DNA of 58,704 nucleotides from Clostridia bacterium (GTDB lineage Bacteria; Bacillota; Clostridia; Christensenellales; Aristaeellaceae): contig WQXF01000003.1 of NCBI GenBank assembly GCA_009784985.1, forward strand, positions 1 to 58,704. Reading direction: 5' to 3'. Numbering within the stretch: the first letter of the stretch is position 1; every line of letters begins with the position of its first letter. The notes under the pieces were generated by a model. The model saw only the letters and a program-made list of their open reading frames with translations. It was not told the DNA's origin and searched no databases. Made by a program: the position numbers and the translations under genes. Below are positions 8,704 through 17,967 of the stretch, piece by piece.

Positions 8704-10416
8704 ATGAAAAACATAGCCTTTTCGGATATCCGCGTGCGCGGCGATCTGGCCGTGCGTTCCGGCCTGAATTTTGCCCGGTTGGAAGGGGACTGGTACCGCC
8801 CGGATGAGGTGTTCAAAGCCGACTCCCACGGCTGGCCCGGCGATTGGGAAGGGCGCGTGGCCCTGGCGCTCACCCTGCTGGAGCAGAGCACCCACCGCAC
8901 CAGCGCATATTTGGAAGAAATCCTGCGCCTGATACCCGAGAACCTCAACGAGTGCGGCTATTTTGGGCCCGTGCTGCCGCCCAAGCAGTTTGACGAACAG
9001 CATTTTGGCGGGCACAGTTGGATGCTCCGGGCCCTGGCCGAATACTATATTTACAAGGGCAAGCCGGAAACCCTGGCCCTGCTCCGGCGTATGGTAAACG
9101 GCTTTTTGATGCCCGCCAAGGGATACTTTGCCCAATACCCCATCGTGCCCGTGAGCCGCTTTGATGAGCAGAGCGTGTGGATCCTTTCCAAACTGCAAAC
9201 CAAGACGCTGCATCACGCCGAGACTTCAGATGCGGGCTGCGTGTTTATTATGATCGACGGCGCAAGCGCGGTGTACGAAGTTGATCCCCGGCCGGAGTTG
9301 CGTGAGGTGATCGACGAGATGATCACACGCTTTATGGAGATGGATCTGGAAAAGCTGCACATCCAAACCCATGCCACGCTTAGCGCCACCCGGGGCATTT
9401 TACGCATGTATGAGCTGACCGGCGAAGCCCGCTATTTAGATATGGCCGTGGCGCGCTATGAGCTGTATCGTGGGGCGGCTTGGACTGAAACCTACGGAAA
9501 CTACAACTGGTTTGGCGCGCCGCGCTGGACGGAACCCTGTGCCATCGTGGATTCGTACATGGCAGCCATCACCCTGTGGAAGCATCTGCGGAACCCCGAG
9601 TACCTGCAAGATGCTCATTTGATTTATTACAACGCACTGTCCCACAGCCATCGGATCAACGGCTCCCTGGGCAGCGACCGTTGCTCCGGCGCCCAAGGCA
9701 TTGAAGACGCCCTGTTCCTGGCGCCCATCAACTACGAAACCTACTGGTGCTGCACCATGCGCGGCGGCGAAGGTTTCTCCCGCGCCATCGAATACAATTA
9801 CTTTATCGATGGAAACGACGTATACGTGCCCACCTATCATCCCAACGAGGCAACCCTGCGCCTGGAGGCTGGCGAGTTATGTGTAACGATGGATACCCGG
9901 TATCCCTACGAAAACGAAGCGCAAATCACGGTGACTGCCTCAACTCTTGGTTTGCCTGCTACAATCCGGCTGTTTGTGCCAACCTGGGCCCGGGACGCTT
10001 CCGTTACGCTCAACGGAAAACCCCTGTCCATTGTGATAGAGCAGGGGTTTGCGTGCGTATGCGGCCTGTTTAAGCCCGGCGACGTGATTGCCTTAAAAGC
10101 CCGCACCCAGGTGCGTATGGAAGAGGGTTTTGCCCACAGCGTGCCCGGCGTACACAAGTTTATGTTTGGGCCCATGCTGCTTGGCTGCAAGGCCGGGGTG
10201 GCCGACAATTCCTTGGAAGGGAACCGTTTTGAGAACTATGCGGAAAGCCGTTACAAGGCTGCGGGTGCCGTATCGATACCCAAGGGTGCGGTGATTGAGT
10301 GGGCAGGCGACAATGCGTTTACCGTACAAGGCACGGATATTGTGCTGAACTCCCTGTGTTCGGTGCGCGACATGACAAAGGAAGACACCATGCATCAGGT
10401 GCTGTTTATGGATTGA
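8704..10416 (+). CDS. GH127-like (DUF1680) glycoside hydrolase, putative beta-L-arabinofuranosidase
   Basis: 570 residues with no signal peptide, so cytoplasmic. The (alpha/alpha)6-barrel region followed by a beta domain matches the DUF1680/GH127 group. The segment NYETYWCCTMRGGEG holds a Glu (E345) and a Cys pair (C349/C350), placed like the Glu and nucleophilic Cys of characterised GH127 beta-L-arabinofuranosidases. These enzymes release L-arabinofuranose from plant hydroxyproline-linked glycans. The exact substrate is not shown by sequence. The gene is last in the transporter operon and ends one base before the convergent kinase gene, with no terminator between them. Confidence 0.75.
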   Translation: MKNIAFSDIRVRGDLAVRSGLNFARLEGDWYRPDEVFKADSHGWPGDWEGRVALALTLLEQSTHRTSAYLEEILRLIPENLNECGYFGPVLPPKQFDEQHFGGHSWMLRALAEYYIYKGKPETLALLRRMVNGFLMPAKGYFAQYPIVPVSRFDEQSVWILSKLQTKTLHHAETSDAGCVFIMIDGASAVYEVDPRPELREVIDEMITRFMEMDLEKLHIQTHATLSATRGILRMYELTGEARYLDMAVARYELYRGAAWTETYGNYNWFGAPRWTEPCAIVDSYMAAITLWKHLRNPEYLQDAHLIYYNALSHSHRINGSLGSDRCSGAQGIEDALFLAPINYETYWCCTMRGGEGFSRAIEYNYFIDGNDVYVPTYHPNEATLRLEAGELCVTMDTRYPYENEAQITVTASTLGLPATIRLFVPTWARDASVTLNGKPLSIVIEQGFACVCGLFKPGDVIALKARTQVRMEEGFAHSVPGVHKFMFGPMLLGCKAGVADNSLEGNRFENYAESRYKAAGAVSIPKGAVIEWAGDNAFTVQGTDIVLNSLCSVRDMTKEDTMHQVLFMD

Positions 10417-10417
10417 G

Positions 10418-12136
10418 TTAGGATTTTAAATACTGCGACAGAATGGACATCATGTCCTTGATCACGATGGGTTTGCCTAAGTGGCCGTTCATACCGGCCT
10501 TTAGGCATTTTTCCATATCTTCTTTAAATACATTTGCTGTCATGGCGATGATGGGGATCGTTGATGCTTTGGGCGTACCGAGCTCCCGGATCGCCCGGGT
10601 GGCTTCCAATCCGTCCACCTCGGGCATTTGCATGTCCATCAAAATCAAGTCGTAGCGGTTGGGGTTTGAAACAAAAACGTCGATGGCTTCCCTGCCGTTG
10701 TTTGCCGTTTCGATGGTGATGTTTGTGGGCTCAAGCAACGCGATGATGATCTCCTGATTGATTTCGATATCGTCGGCTAACATGATCACCTTTCCCGTTA
10801 AATCCATGTGGGTGATGTCCTCGTAATCCGAATCGTTTGTTGCATCTTGCCCGGCGGCCACTTCGTTGAGGCTGGGGATGCCAAGGCTTGCCGTAAAATA
10901 AAAGCAAGAGCCTTTGCCCATTTCGGATTCAACCCAGATGTTGCCGTCCATCAATTCCAATATGCGCTTGGAGATCGCCAAACCCAATCCGCTGCCCCCG
11001 TATTTTCTGGATGTGCCCACCTGGGCCTGCTGAAAGGCAACAAACAGTTTGCTCTGCTCCTGTTTTGTCATGCCAATGCCGGTGTCTTTTACCGACATCT
11101 GCAACACGCATTTATTTGTTTGTAAATCCAGCACTTTTGCCGAAAATGTGATGTCGCCCTCTTCGGGGGTGAATTTGATGGCGTTGGATACGATGTTGGT
11201 GATCACCTGGGCTAGGCGCTGATCGTCACCCAACAAAGCATCGGGGATTGAGGGAGCGATTTGAACGGTGAGCTTTTGCCCCTTATCCTGTATTCTTTGC
11301 GTAATCACGCTCATCACCCGGTCCAGCATTTGGCTGAAACGGAAAGCGATGGGGGACAGTTCCATTTTGCCCGACTCAATTTTGGATATATCCAAAATAT
11401 CGTTGATGACGCCAAGCAGGTGGATGGATGCGCTTTCGATCTTTTCAAAGGCGTAGTCTTTTCGCTCCAAGTTTTTTTCATGTTTTCCGATGGATGTCAT
11501 GCCGATAATGGCATTCATGGGCGTACGAATCTCATGGCTCATATTGGAGAGGAAATCGCTTTTGGCCCTGCTGGCGGACAGGGCTTCCTCCCGGGAGCGT
11601 TTTAGGTCGGTTACATCATGAAACATCAGCATAACCCCGTTGCTGTTATGTTTGTCGTCTTTCATTGGAACCAGCAGGCCTGAAAAATCTTCGATTTCCC
11701 CATCTTTTTTGTCAAAACAAAACGTGGCGTCAAAAGCCTGGGGCGCATTCATCTGGGTCACATGGTTGATTTGCTCAAGCAATTCTCTAAACGTTTCAGT
11801 ATCCAGAAGGCTGGGAAGCACTTCTGTCAGGGCGCGGCCCAGGATGTCCGATACGCTGTCGAAACCCGCCTTCTGCACAAAATACTTGGTGCAGAACTCA
11901 ATCCGCCATGCTTCGCTGATAAACAAAATGATGCTGGGAGAGTTGGCAAGCAAAAGCGCCAGATACCGCTCGCGCTCGCGCTGGATAAAGGTGCTGGCCT
12001 TTTGTTGGTTCAGCACCGTGGTATATGCGATCTTTTCTTGAGCAATAGCGTTTTGTAAGTGTGTATTGGTGCGGCGAAGCTTACGGTTCTCTCGCTCAAG
12101 TTCTGTCAATCGCAGCGATATATCCAATTCTCCCAA
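10418..12136 (-). CDS. Soluble hybrid histidine kinase: coiled coil, PAS, HisKA, HATPase, REC
   Basis: 572 residues. TTG start after a strong GGAGGAGGTGG. Order: an N-terminal coiled coil, a PAS domain (about 60-180), HisKA with NMSHEIRTPMNAIIGM, a HATPase_c domain, and a C-terminal receiver with its acceptor Asp in DLILMDMQMPEVDG. No membrane helices are visible, so input must come from a cytoplasmic partner. The FIST-domain gene directly upstream in the same operon is the obvious candidate. No separate output protein is encoded beside it. Confidence 0.9.
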   Translation of the reverse strand: MGELDISLRLTELERENRKLRRTNTHLQNAIAQEKIAYTTVLNQQKASTFIQRERERYLALLLANSPSIILFISEAWRIEFCTKYFVQKAGFDSVSDILGRALTEVLPSLLDTETFRELLEQINHVTQMNAPQAFDATFCFDKKDGEIEDFSGLLVPMKDDKHNSNGVMLMFHDVTDLKRSREEALSASRAKSDFLSNMSHEIRTPMNAIIGMTSIGKHEKNLERKDYAFEKIESASIHLLGVINDILDISKIESGKMELSPIAFRFSQMLDRVMSVITQRIQDKGQKLTVQIAPSIPDALLGDDQRLAQVITNIVSNAIKFTPEEGDITFSAKVLDLQTNKCVLQMSVKDTGIGMTKQEQSKLFVAFQQAQVGTSRKYGGSGLGLAISKRILELMDGNIWVESEMGKGSCFYFTASLGIPSLNEVAAGQDATNDSDYEDITHMDLTGKVIMLADDIEINQEIIIALLEPTNITIETANNGREAIDVFVSNPNRYDLILMDMQMPEVDGLEATRAIRELGTPKASTIPIIAMTANVFKEDMEKCLKAGMNGHLGKPIVIKDMMSILSQYLKS

Positions 12137-12151
12137 TTAGCCACCTCCTCC

Positions 12152-13306
12152 CTACAGGACGCAGGCGCAGAATGTGTAATTATGAAAACGATTGTATAAT
12201 TTTCCGTCCGGCCCCTGCATGGGGCAGATTTCGCCCCCCGAATAGCCCATCATAAAGGGGCTGCCGCTGCCTGTCAGTGTTTCTTTGATCAGCCGCAACT
12301 CACTCTCCTGATCGGGGGAGAGCATGATGTAGCGTGTAACACAGGGCAAAAGCAGCGTAACCTGCCGGTCTTGTATCTGCATTATTTGCTGGAGCCCCGC
12401 TTGGGCGGACTCAAAGATGCCCGGCGCGTCGATGCTGCCTACAGCAAAAGAAGTCCCCACCGGCATCTCTCCCCCGGTTAGTACAGAACCGTCTTCAAAC
12501 AGCGTGTAGAAACCCAATGCAACGGGCTCCTTTGCATCGCCGTAATACACCATCAGGGGCGTAGTGGTAATGTTTTCTTTTGTGATCACAAGGCCGATGT
12601 TGCGCAGATATTCCAGCACGGGCATGTCGTTGATTTCCCGCAGGATGGCGCCTTCGCTTTTGGTGATGATCGCCCGGTTGTCGGCGATATTACGCTCGGG
12701 GATGGAAGAAACGATAAACTTGGGCGCAACCGGCCCGTTGACAAACATCATGGCTAGACCTGCGCGCAGCGCCCGCCCATTGCAAATGGTTTGCACGGTT
12801 TCGTAGTTAAAGTCGATATTGTTGGTGATGGAGCCCCATATGGGAATGCCGTGGCAGGCTTTGTCCATAGCGGCAACAACCTCATAACCGGCCACGTCCC
12901 GGATGTAGGGCATAAACGAAAAGATCATATCCGGATCATCGCTTGTTTTCCCGCGGACGCTTTTGTACAAACGGTCAATCTCCGCCACGTAATTGTCGTG
13001 GTTGATGCTGTCGGTCATCCCCACTTCAAAAGAGACCTCATCGCTTGTGAGCACGGTAAGGGTAAGGTCAAAAAGGCCGTAGCCCCGCTCGTCTTGGGAT
13101 GCCATAGACGTCATGCCGATAACGTTAAACGGCAGTTGCTCGCAAAGGGCGGCCACCATGCCGCTATCGATAAAGTCTATGTGGCAAAAAATCAAACCCC
13201 CCGAGTTCTTTTTGAGGGAGCCAAAATCGATCTGGCTTTTTATTTCGTTGATCGCCTCGTTGATTTCGTCGATTTCCGAAGTGCGCGCCGTATACATTTG
13301 AATCAT
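12152..13306 (-). CDS. FIST (FIST_N/FIST_C) signal-input protein
   Basis: About 384 residues. The N-terminal half matches FIST_N, including a GYSGGEICP-like C-terminal motif and a glycine-rich central block GIPIWGSITN. The C-terminal half matches FIST_C. FIST proteins are cytoplasmic sensory modules, thought to bind small ligands, and are commonly linked to kinases or cyclases. ATG 13306 was chosen. A TTG two codons upstream sits better relative to AAAGGA and could be the true start. It lies 15 bases from the hybrid kinase gene, which implies a shared transcript and function. Confidence 0.85.
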   Translation of the reverse strand: MIQMYTARTSEIDEINEAINEIKSQIDFGSLKKNSGGLIFCHIDFIDSGMVAALCEQLPFNVIGMTSMASQDERGYGLFDLTLTVLTSDEVSFEVGMTDSINHDNYVAEIDRLYKSVRGKTSDDPDMIFSFMPYIRDVAGYEVVAAMDKACHGIPIWGSITNNIDFNYETVQTICNGRALRAGLAMMFVNGPVAPKFIVSSIPERNIADNRAIITKSEGAILREINDMPVLEYLRNIGLVITKENITTTPLMVYYGDAKEPVALGFYTLFEDGSVLTGGEMPVGTSFAVGSIDAPGIFESAQAGLQQIMQIQDRQVTLLLPCVTRYIMLSPDQESELRLIKETLTGSGSPFMMGYSGGEICPMQGPDGKLYNRFHNYTFCACVL

Positions 13307-13405
13307 ACTCAAAACCATTCCTTTCCATGAATTGCACTTACAATATACCACAGAATACCAAAGCATTCAACGGCAATCGACACAAGCATTCGATTTTCCC
13401 TGCTC

Positions 13406-13434
13406 TTGTGCGGCATATGTATCTTGGTTATAAT
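13406..13434 (+). promoter_or_regulatory. Putative promoter of the Fic gene
   Basis: TATAAT at 13429-13434 with TTGTGC 17 bases upstream. The -10 is consensus and the -35 is weak. It lies 21 bases before the Fic start. Confidence 0.5.
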
Positions 13435-13455
13435 AGAGTCGTGAAAGAGGGTGAT

Positions 13456-14211
13456 ATGGTGAATGAAACCAAAACAATATACCAACGGCTGGACATAAAC
13501 AAAGCCGCGATCGACCGCCTGCGGCCCTTTGAAGGCGACACGCTCTGCCAACTCCGGGCCTATTATCGTATTGGGCTTACGTGGGCGTCCAATGCATTAG
13601 AAGGCAATTCCCTCACCGAGATGGAGACAAAGGTATTGCTGGAGGATGGGTTAACCGTTGGCGGAAAACCGCTTCGTGATATCCTTGAGGCGATAGGGCA
13701 TTCCCATGCCTATGATTATATGTTTGAGCTGCTTGATAAACGGCGCATCACTGTGAAGGATATGCAAACCTTGCACCGCCTGTTTTACAAGTTGATCGAT
13801 GAACCCCACGCGGGTTTGTGGCGCGATGTAAACATCATCGTAACAGGCTCGGATTACGCATTCCCCGCACCCGCCGAACTAGATGGGCTGATGGCCGATT
13901 TTGGACGGTGGATGGAGGCCGAACGGGAAACAATGCATCCTGCCCGTTATGCCGCTATGCTTCACTTAAAATTTGTTACCATTCATCCGTTTATAGATGG
14001 CAATGGGCGTGTTGCGCGGCTCCTGATGAATGCGTCTTTTATTCAAGATGGCTACATGCTGGCCGTGGTGCCTCCTATCCTGCGTGTGGATTACCTGGCA
14101 GCCATACGCCGATACCAGCAGGGCGGGGATGCTGAGCCGTTTTGTGAGTTTATTGCGGAACGTGTGTTGGAATCCGAGAAGGAGATTATGCGGTTGTTGA
14201 AGATAGGGTGA
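13456..14211 (+). CDS. Fic-domain AMP-transferase-like protein, class II
   Basis: About 251 residues from ATG 13456, which follows GAGGGTGA. The catalytic Fic motif HPFIDGNGR occupies residues 177-185, with His177 as the likely general base. Near the N-terminus SNALEGN (residues 45-51) fits the S/TxxxE(G/N) inhibitory helix, with Glu49 predicted to block the ATP site, so the protein should be self-inhibited. Fic enzymes usually transfer AMP to protein hydroxyls, and the target is unknown. A Phd/YefM-type antitoxin gene follows 86 bases later. Confidence 0.9.
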   Translation: MVNETKTIYQRLDINKAAIDRLRPFEGDTLCQLRAYYRIGLTWASNALEGNSLTEMETKVLLEDGLTVGGKPLRDILEAIGHSHAYDYMFELLDKRRITVKDMQTLHRLFYKLIDEPHAGLWRDVNIIVTGSDYAFPAPAELDGLMADFGRWMEAERETMHPARYAAMLHLKFVTIHPFIDGNGRVARLLMNASFIQDGYMLAVVPPILRVDYLAAIRRYQQGGDAEPFCEFIAERVLESEKEIMRLLKIG

Positions 14212-14297
14212 GGGCAGCGGGCGGCTGCAAAAAAGACATTGAATTTCGCAGCACAACTCGCTACAATAAAATACGACGAAGAAAGGAGCTTAAGCGT

Positions 14298-14534
14298 ATG
14301 CCGAATATCAAGCCTATTTCTGACTTGCGAAACTACAGCGATGTGCTCAAGGATGTAGATGAAGGTTCGCCGGTATTTTTAACCAAGAATGGCCGTGGAC
14401 GTTATGCCATCGTCGATATCCGGGATTACGAAAAAGATCAGGCCATGAAAACGCTGATGACAGAGCTGGAAAAAGGCCGGCAGGCTGGTGAAACACACGG
14501 CTGGCTGTCAGCCCAGGATGTGCGTGCCATTTGA
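14298..14534 (+). CDS. Phd/YefM-family antitoxin, apparently without a cognate RelE
   Basis: 78 residues from ATG 14298 after AAAGGAG. The N-terminal MPNIKPISDLRNYSDVL and the GSPVFLTKNGRGRYAIVDI segment are typical of Phd/YefM DNA-binding antitoxins. The usual ParE/RelE toxin does not follow, because a terminator comes 45 bases later. The only possible partner in view is the upstream Fic protein. That recalls phd-doc, although Doc toxins are smaller and lack the built-in inhibitory helix seen here. It may be a solitary regulator. Confidence 0.8.
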   Translation: MPNIKPISDLRNYSDVLKDVDEGSPVFLTKNGRGRYAIVDIRDYEKDQAMKTLMTELEKGRQAGETHGWLSAQDVRAI

Positions 14535-14578
14535 CCCGCAGGCGAAAACGTGATTGCCACATATCCCCATTCATAATG

Positions 14579-14600
14579 AACCGCCCCAAGCGGTTTTTTT
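14579..14600 (+). terminator. Intrinsic terminator after the antitoxin gene
   Basis: AACCGC pairs with GCGGTT around a five-base loop, followed by a T tract. Confidence 0.8.
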
Positions 14601-14635
14601 GAATAGAAAAATTGCATCGGACGGCCAAAAAATCC

Positions 14636-14664
14636 TTGTGTTTGATTGCGAGTGTTGTCATAAT
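14636..14664 (+). promoter_or_regulatory. Promoter of the VOC-SDR-GH1 operon
   Basis: TTGTGT, a 17-base spacer and CATAAT, 36 bases before the first gene of the operon. No repressor gene lies in the operon. Confidence 0.55.
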
Positions 14665-14700
14665 AGAGTAAGAATAACAACCCGAAAGGAAGTGCTCTAA

Positions 14701-15162
14701 ATGGCGGGTATCTTGGACTCCAATGTGTTGACCCAGGTAGGTTTTATCGTGAGGGACATCGAAAAATCCAAGCAAAAGTTTGCGGAGTTTTTTGGCGTGC
14801 CCGTACCCCAGCATTTTGATGGCGGCAAGTTTGAGGTAACCGGCACCCAGTACATGGGCAAGCCCGCCCCCGACGCCAATTGTGTAATGGCCTTTTTTGA
14901 CGCGGGCCCCAACGTGCAGATCGAGCTGATCCAGCCCAACGGCGTTAAAAGCGTGTGGCAGGACTTTCTGGATGAGAACGGCGAGGGCATCCACCACATC
15001 GCCTTTAACATCAAGGGCATGGATCAAAAGATCGTGGCTTGTGAGGCCTTTGGCATGCAGCTGGTGCAGCGGGGCAAGTACGGAGACGGCGGCGGGGAAT
15101 ACGCCTATCTGGCGGCCTACGACGATATGAAGTGCCTGGTGGAACTCCTGGAGAACTACTGA
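14701..15162 (+). CDS. VOC/glyoxalase superfamily protein
   Basis: 153 residues with two beta-alpha-beta-beta-beta modules. VGFIVRDIEKSKQKFAEFFG opens the first and IHHIAFNIKGMDQKIVACEAFG opens the second. Candidate metal ligands are the His of IHHIAF and the Glu residues in IELIQ and LVELLEN. The pattern is closest to the methylmalonyl-CoA epimerase-like branch. Its operon with sugar enzymes suggests isomerisation or epimerisation of a carbohydrate-derived compound. The reaction cannot be named from sequence. Confidence 0.8.
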   Translation: MAGILDSNVLTQVGFIVRDIEKSKQKFAEFFGVPVPQHFDGGKFEVTGTQYMGKPAPDANCVMAFFDAGPNVQIELIQPNGVKSVWQDFLDENGEGIHHIAFNIKGMDQKIVACEAFGMQLVQRGKYGDGGGEYAYLAAYDDMKCLVELLENY

Positions 15163-15851
15163 TGCGTGTGATTGTGATCGGCGCAACCCAGGGCCTAGGC
15201 TTCGAATTGGCGCGGGTTTTCTTGGCAAACGGGCATACCGTAGCCGCAGGCATTTTAGAGCGGGAAACGCCCCCGGCCCTTGCCGCCCTGCAAAAGGAGC
15301 ATGGGGAGCGGCTGCTTGTATTTCCGGCGGATGTTCGCAATGAGAAAGAAATCGCTGCGGGGGCGAAGGTTTGCGAAGCCTTTTTGGGCAAGGCCGACGC
15401 ATTGATCAACGTGGCCGGTGTGCTGCTGCCGGTTGACCGGGTGTGCCCGCTCCACGAGTGCGACATTGCCGAGTTGCGCGCTACGTTTGAGGTCAATACC
15501 ATCGGCGCGATCATCGTGGTGAAGTATTTTTATCCCGTGATGGCGCGGGGCGGCGCTTTGATCACCGTAACGTCCGAGGGTGTGGGCGTAAAGCACGCGG
15601 GGGACTGGGTGCCCTGCTACGCCCTTTCGAAAACCGCCGCTACGAAAATCGCTGGCATCATGAACGTCACCGTCTCTGATGTGGGCTTTTATGCTGTGCA
15701 TCCCGGGCGCATGAACACCGAAATGGGGCGAACCACCGCCCAAATCGAACCCCAGGAATCTGCCCTGGGCTTGTATCGTTTGCTGACCGAAAAGTCTCTT
15801 TCACGAACCGAATGGTACATCAACTACAAGGGGGAGCCCATGGAGGCGTAA
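15162..15851 (+). CDS. Short-chain dehydrogenase/reductase (first)
   Basis: 229 residues. ATG 15162 overlaps the previous stop by one base (TGATG). The Rossmann cofactor loop GATQGLGFE lies at about residues 7-15 and NVAG at about 83-86. The active-site YALSK carries Tyr and Lys, and the catalytic Ser is likely in the TVTSEG strand. The chain ends in a short substrate lid. A second, different SDR lies two genes on, so the pathway may oxidise and then reduce a sugar carbon, as in epimerisation through a keto intermediate. Confidence 0.85.
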   Translation: MRVIVIGATQGLGFELARVFLANGHTVAAGILERETPPALAALQKEHGERLLVFPADVRNEKEIAAGAKVCEAFLGKADALINVAGVLLPVDRVCPLHECDIAELRATFEVNTIGAIIVVKYFYPVMARGGALITVTSEGVGVKHAGDWVPCYALSKTAATKIAGIMNVTVSDVGFYAVHPGRMNTEMGRTTAQIEPQESALGLYRLLTEKSLSRTEWYINYKGEPMEA

Positions 15852-15867
15852 CCCGCAGGAGGCGCAA

Positions 15868-17220
15868 ATGGGATTTCGCAAGGACTTTGTGTGGGGCGGG
15901 GTTACCGCCTCCTATCAAATTGAGGGCGCGGCCTACGAAGACGGCAAGGGCCTGTCCGTATGGGACATGTTCTGCAAGGAGCCGGGCCGCATCGCCGACG
16001 GCACCAATGGCGACGTGGCCTGCGATCATTATCACCTGTACCAAAAAGATGTGGACATCATGGGCGAGATCGGCTACCAGGCCTATCGGTTTTCGGCAAC
16101 CTGGCCCCGCATTTTGCCAGAGGGTACCGGCCCGGTGAACGAAAAAGGCTTGGATTTTTACGATCGGCTGGTGGACAGCCTGCTGGCCGCCGATATCCAA
16201 CCTTGGCTTACGCTCTTTCACTGGGATTATCCCTACGCCCTGTTTCGCAGGGGCGGCTGGACGAACCCAAGCAGCCCCCAGTGGTTTGCCGATTATGCCC
16301 AGATCCTGGCCAAACGGCTGGGAGACCGGGTAAAACGCTTTCTTACCATCAACGAACCCCAGTGCTTCATAGGCATCGCCTACGACGATACGGTGCACGC
16401 GCCGGGCATCCATTTCCCTATTTGGGATACCTTGCTGATGGCTCACCACGTGCTGCTGGGCCATGGGCTGGCGGTGCAGGCCATTCGCGCTGCCGCACCC
16501 GATGCTTTGGTGGGCATTTCCCCCACTTGCAGCGCCCATTATCCTGATACCGAGACAGCAGAAGATATCGAGGCCGCGCGCCAGGCCTTCTTTGATGTGG
16601 ACAAGGGAGCCCCCTTCTGGAGCGCTTCTTTGTGGAGCGATCCCATCTTTAAGGGCGATTATCCCAAGAAACTCTATGAGCTGTTCCCCGAGCACATGCC
16701 GAATATAGGCCCCGATGATATGCGGATCATCGGCCAGCCTTTGGATATCCTGGGGCAGAACATCTACAACGGCAAGGCTGTGCGGGCCGACAGCAAGGGC
16801 GGGTACGTTTTTGTGGAGCGGGAGAAAGGGTATCCCTTCACTGCCGCTAAGTGGCCGGTGACGCCTAAGGCCCTGTATTGGGGGCCTCGTTTTCTGGCCG
16901 AGGCTTATCAAATACCTATTGCGATTACGGAAAACGGGCTGTCCTGCCCCGATGTGGTGTCGTTGGACGGCAAGGTGCACGACCCGATCCGCATCGACTT
17001 TTTGCACCGTTATTTGCTGGAACTTCGCCGGGCCGCGGAAGACGGCGTGGATTTGCGCGGCTACTTTCACTGGTGCGTTACCGACAATTTTGAGTGGGCC
17101 AAGGGGTTCACCGAGCGTTTTGGTATGGTGTACTGCGATTTTGAGACCCAGGAGCGCATTTTGAAGGATTCCGCCTATTGGTACAGGGAGGTCATCCAAA
17201 CCAACGGCGAGAATTTGTGA
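15868..17220 (+). CDS. Family 1 glycoside hydrolase (beta-glucosidase-like)
   Basis: 450 residues, full length for GH1, no signal peptide. It begins with the family signature FRKDFVWGGVTASYQIEGAA. Glu163 in TINEPQ is the acid/base and Glu355 in ITENG is the nucleophile. There is no phosphate-binding signature of 6-phospho-beta-glucosidases that I can identify, and no PTS nearby, so the substrate is probably an unphosphorylated beta-glycoside. The gene is preceded by GCAGGAGG and sits in the middle of the operon. Confidence 0.93.
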   Translation: MGFRKDFVWGGVTASYQIEGAAYEDGKGLSVWDMFCKEPGRIADGTNGDVACDHYHLYQKDVDIMGEIGYQAYRFSATWPRILPEGTGPVNEKGLDFYDRLVDSLLAADIQPWLTLFHWDYPYALFRRGGWTNPSSPQWFADYAQILAKRLGDRVKRFLTINEPQCFIGIAYDDTVHAPGIHFPIWDTLLMAHHVLLGHGLAVQAIRAAAPDALVGISPTCSAHYPDTETAEDIEAARQAFFDVDKGAPFWSASLWSDPIFKGDYPKKLYELFPEHMPNIGPDDMRIIGQPLDILGQNIYNGKAVRADSKGGYVFVEREKGYPFTAAKWPVTPKALYWGPRFLAEAYQIPIAITENGLSCPDVVSLDGKVHDPIRIDFLHRYLLELRRAAEDGVDLRGYFHWCVTDNFEWAKGFTERFGMVYCDFETQERILKDSAYWYREVIQTNGENL

Positions 17221-17237
17221 GCAAGGGGGCGTAGCGT

Positions 17238-17945
17238 TTGAGCAAACTCGCGTTAATCACCGGGGCGGGTCAGGGTTTGGGCTTTGCCCTGACAGAAAAG
17301 CATCTGGCCCTGGGACACGAGGTGTACGCCCTGGCCCATCGGCCCACCGAGCAGCTAACAGGCCTAAAACAAAACAACAAGCTGCACATCGCCTGCTGCG
17401 ACATCGCCGATACTGCCAGCGTCAACGCGGCCATGGTCGGGCCTCTCGGGCGCGGGCAGCAGCTGGACTTTCTATACAACGTGGCGGGCCTCTACGGGGC
17501 AAAAGACCGGGTATCCCTGGCCGAGACCGATCTGGACGCGGGTCTGCCCATGTACGATGTAAACGGCGTGGGCCTATTGCGGATCACCAAGGCCGCCCTG
17601 CCCCTGATGGGCAAGGGATCGCTGGTGGTCAACATTACTTCGGAATCGGGTAGCATCACCAATTGTTATCGCTCCTATGAGTACATGTACTGCCTTTCGA
17701 AGGCGGCGGCCAACATGGCGACCAGACTGCTTTCGAATGAGCTGCATCCCTTGGGGGCGCGGGTGATTGCCATCCATCCGGGTTGGCTGCGCACCCAAAT
17801 CGGAGGCGAGCGGGCCAAGGATTCGCCCCATGCCATCGAGGCGGCCCACAGTGCGGAGAACATCGTAGGCATCGCTACCCACATCGACGAGATTCCGCCT
17901 GCTTGGCAGTTTATGTGGCATGATGGGGCGTTGATCCCGTGGTGA
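17238..17945 (+). CDS. Short-chain dehydrogenase/reductase (second)
   Basis: 235 residues from TTG 17238, preceded by AAGGGGG. Cofactor motif TGAGQGLG at the N-terminus, YNVAG in strand 4, catalytic Ser in NITSESG and YCLSK as the Tyr/Lys pair. It is only distantly related to the SDR at 15162. It is probably NAD(P)-dependent and acts on the product of the same catabolic pathway. Confidence 0.85.
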   Translation: MSKLALITGAGQGLGFALTEKHLALGHEVYALAHRPTEQLTGLKQNNKLHIACCDIADTASVNAAMVGPLGRGQQLDFLYNVAGLYGAKDRVSLAETDLDAGLPMYDVNGVGLLRITKAALPLMGKGSLVVNITSESGSITNCYRSYEYMYCLSKAAANMATRLLSNELHPLGARVIAIHPGWLRTQIGGERAKDSPHAIEAAHSAENIVGIATHIDEIPPAWQFMWHDGALIPW

Positions 17946-17967
17946 CATCACAAGAGGAGGTGACACA

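Noticed and set aside
14347-15402. 351-codon minus-strand frame across the antitoxin, VOC and SDR genes
   Set aside because: It crosses three well-supported genes and a terminator and its translation is Pro/His/Arg-rich without domains.
15820-17199. 459-codon open frame antisense to the GH1 gene
   Set aside because: It mirrors a complete GH1 enzyme with both catalytic Glu motifs. Long antisense frames are common opposite GC-biased codons, and the frame has no ribosome site or recognisable domain.
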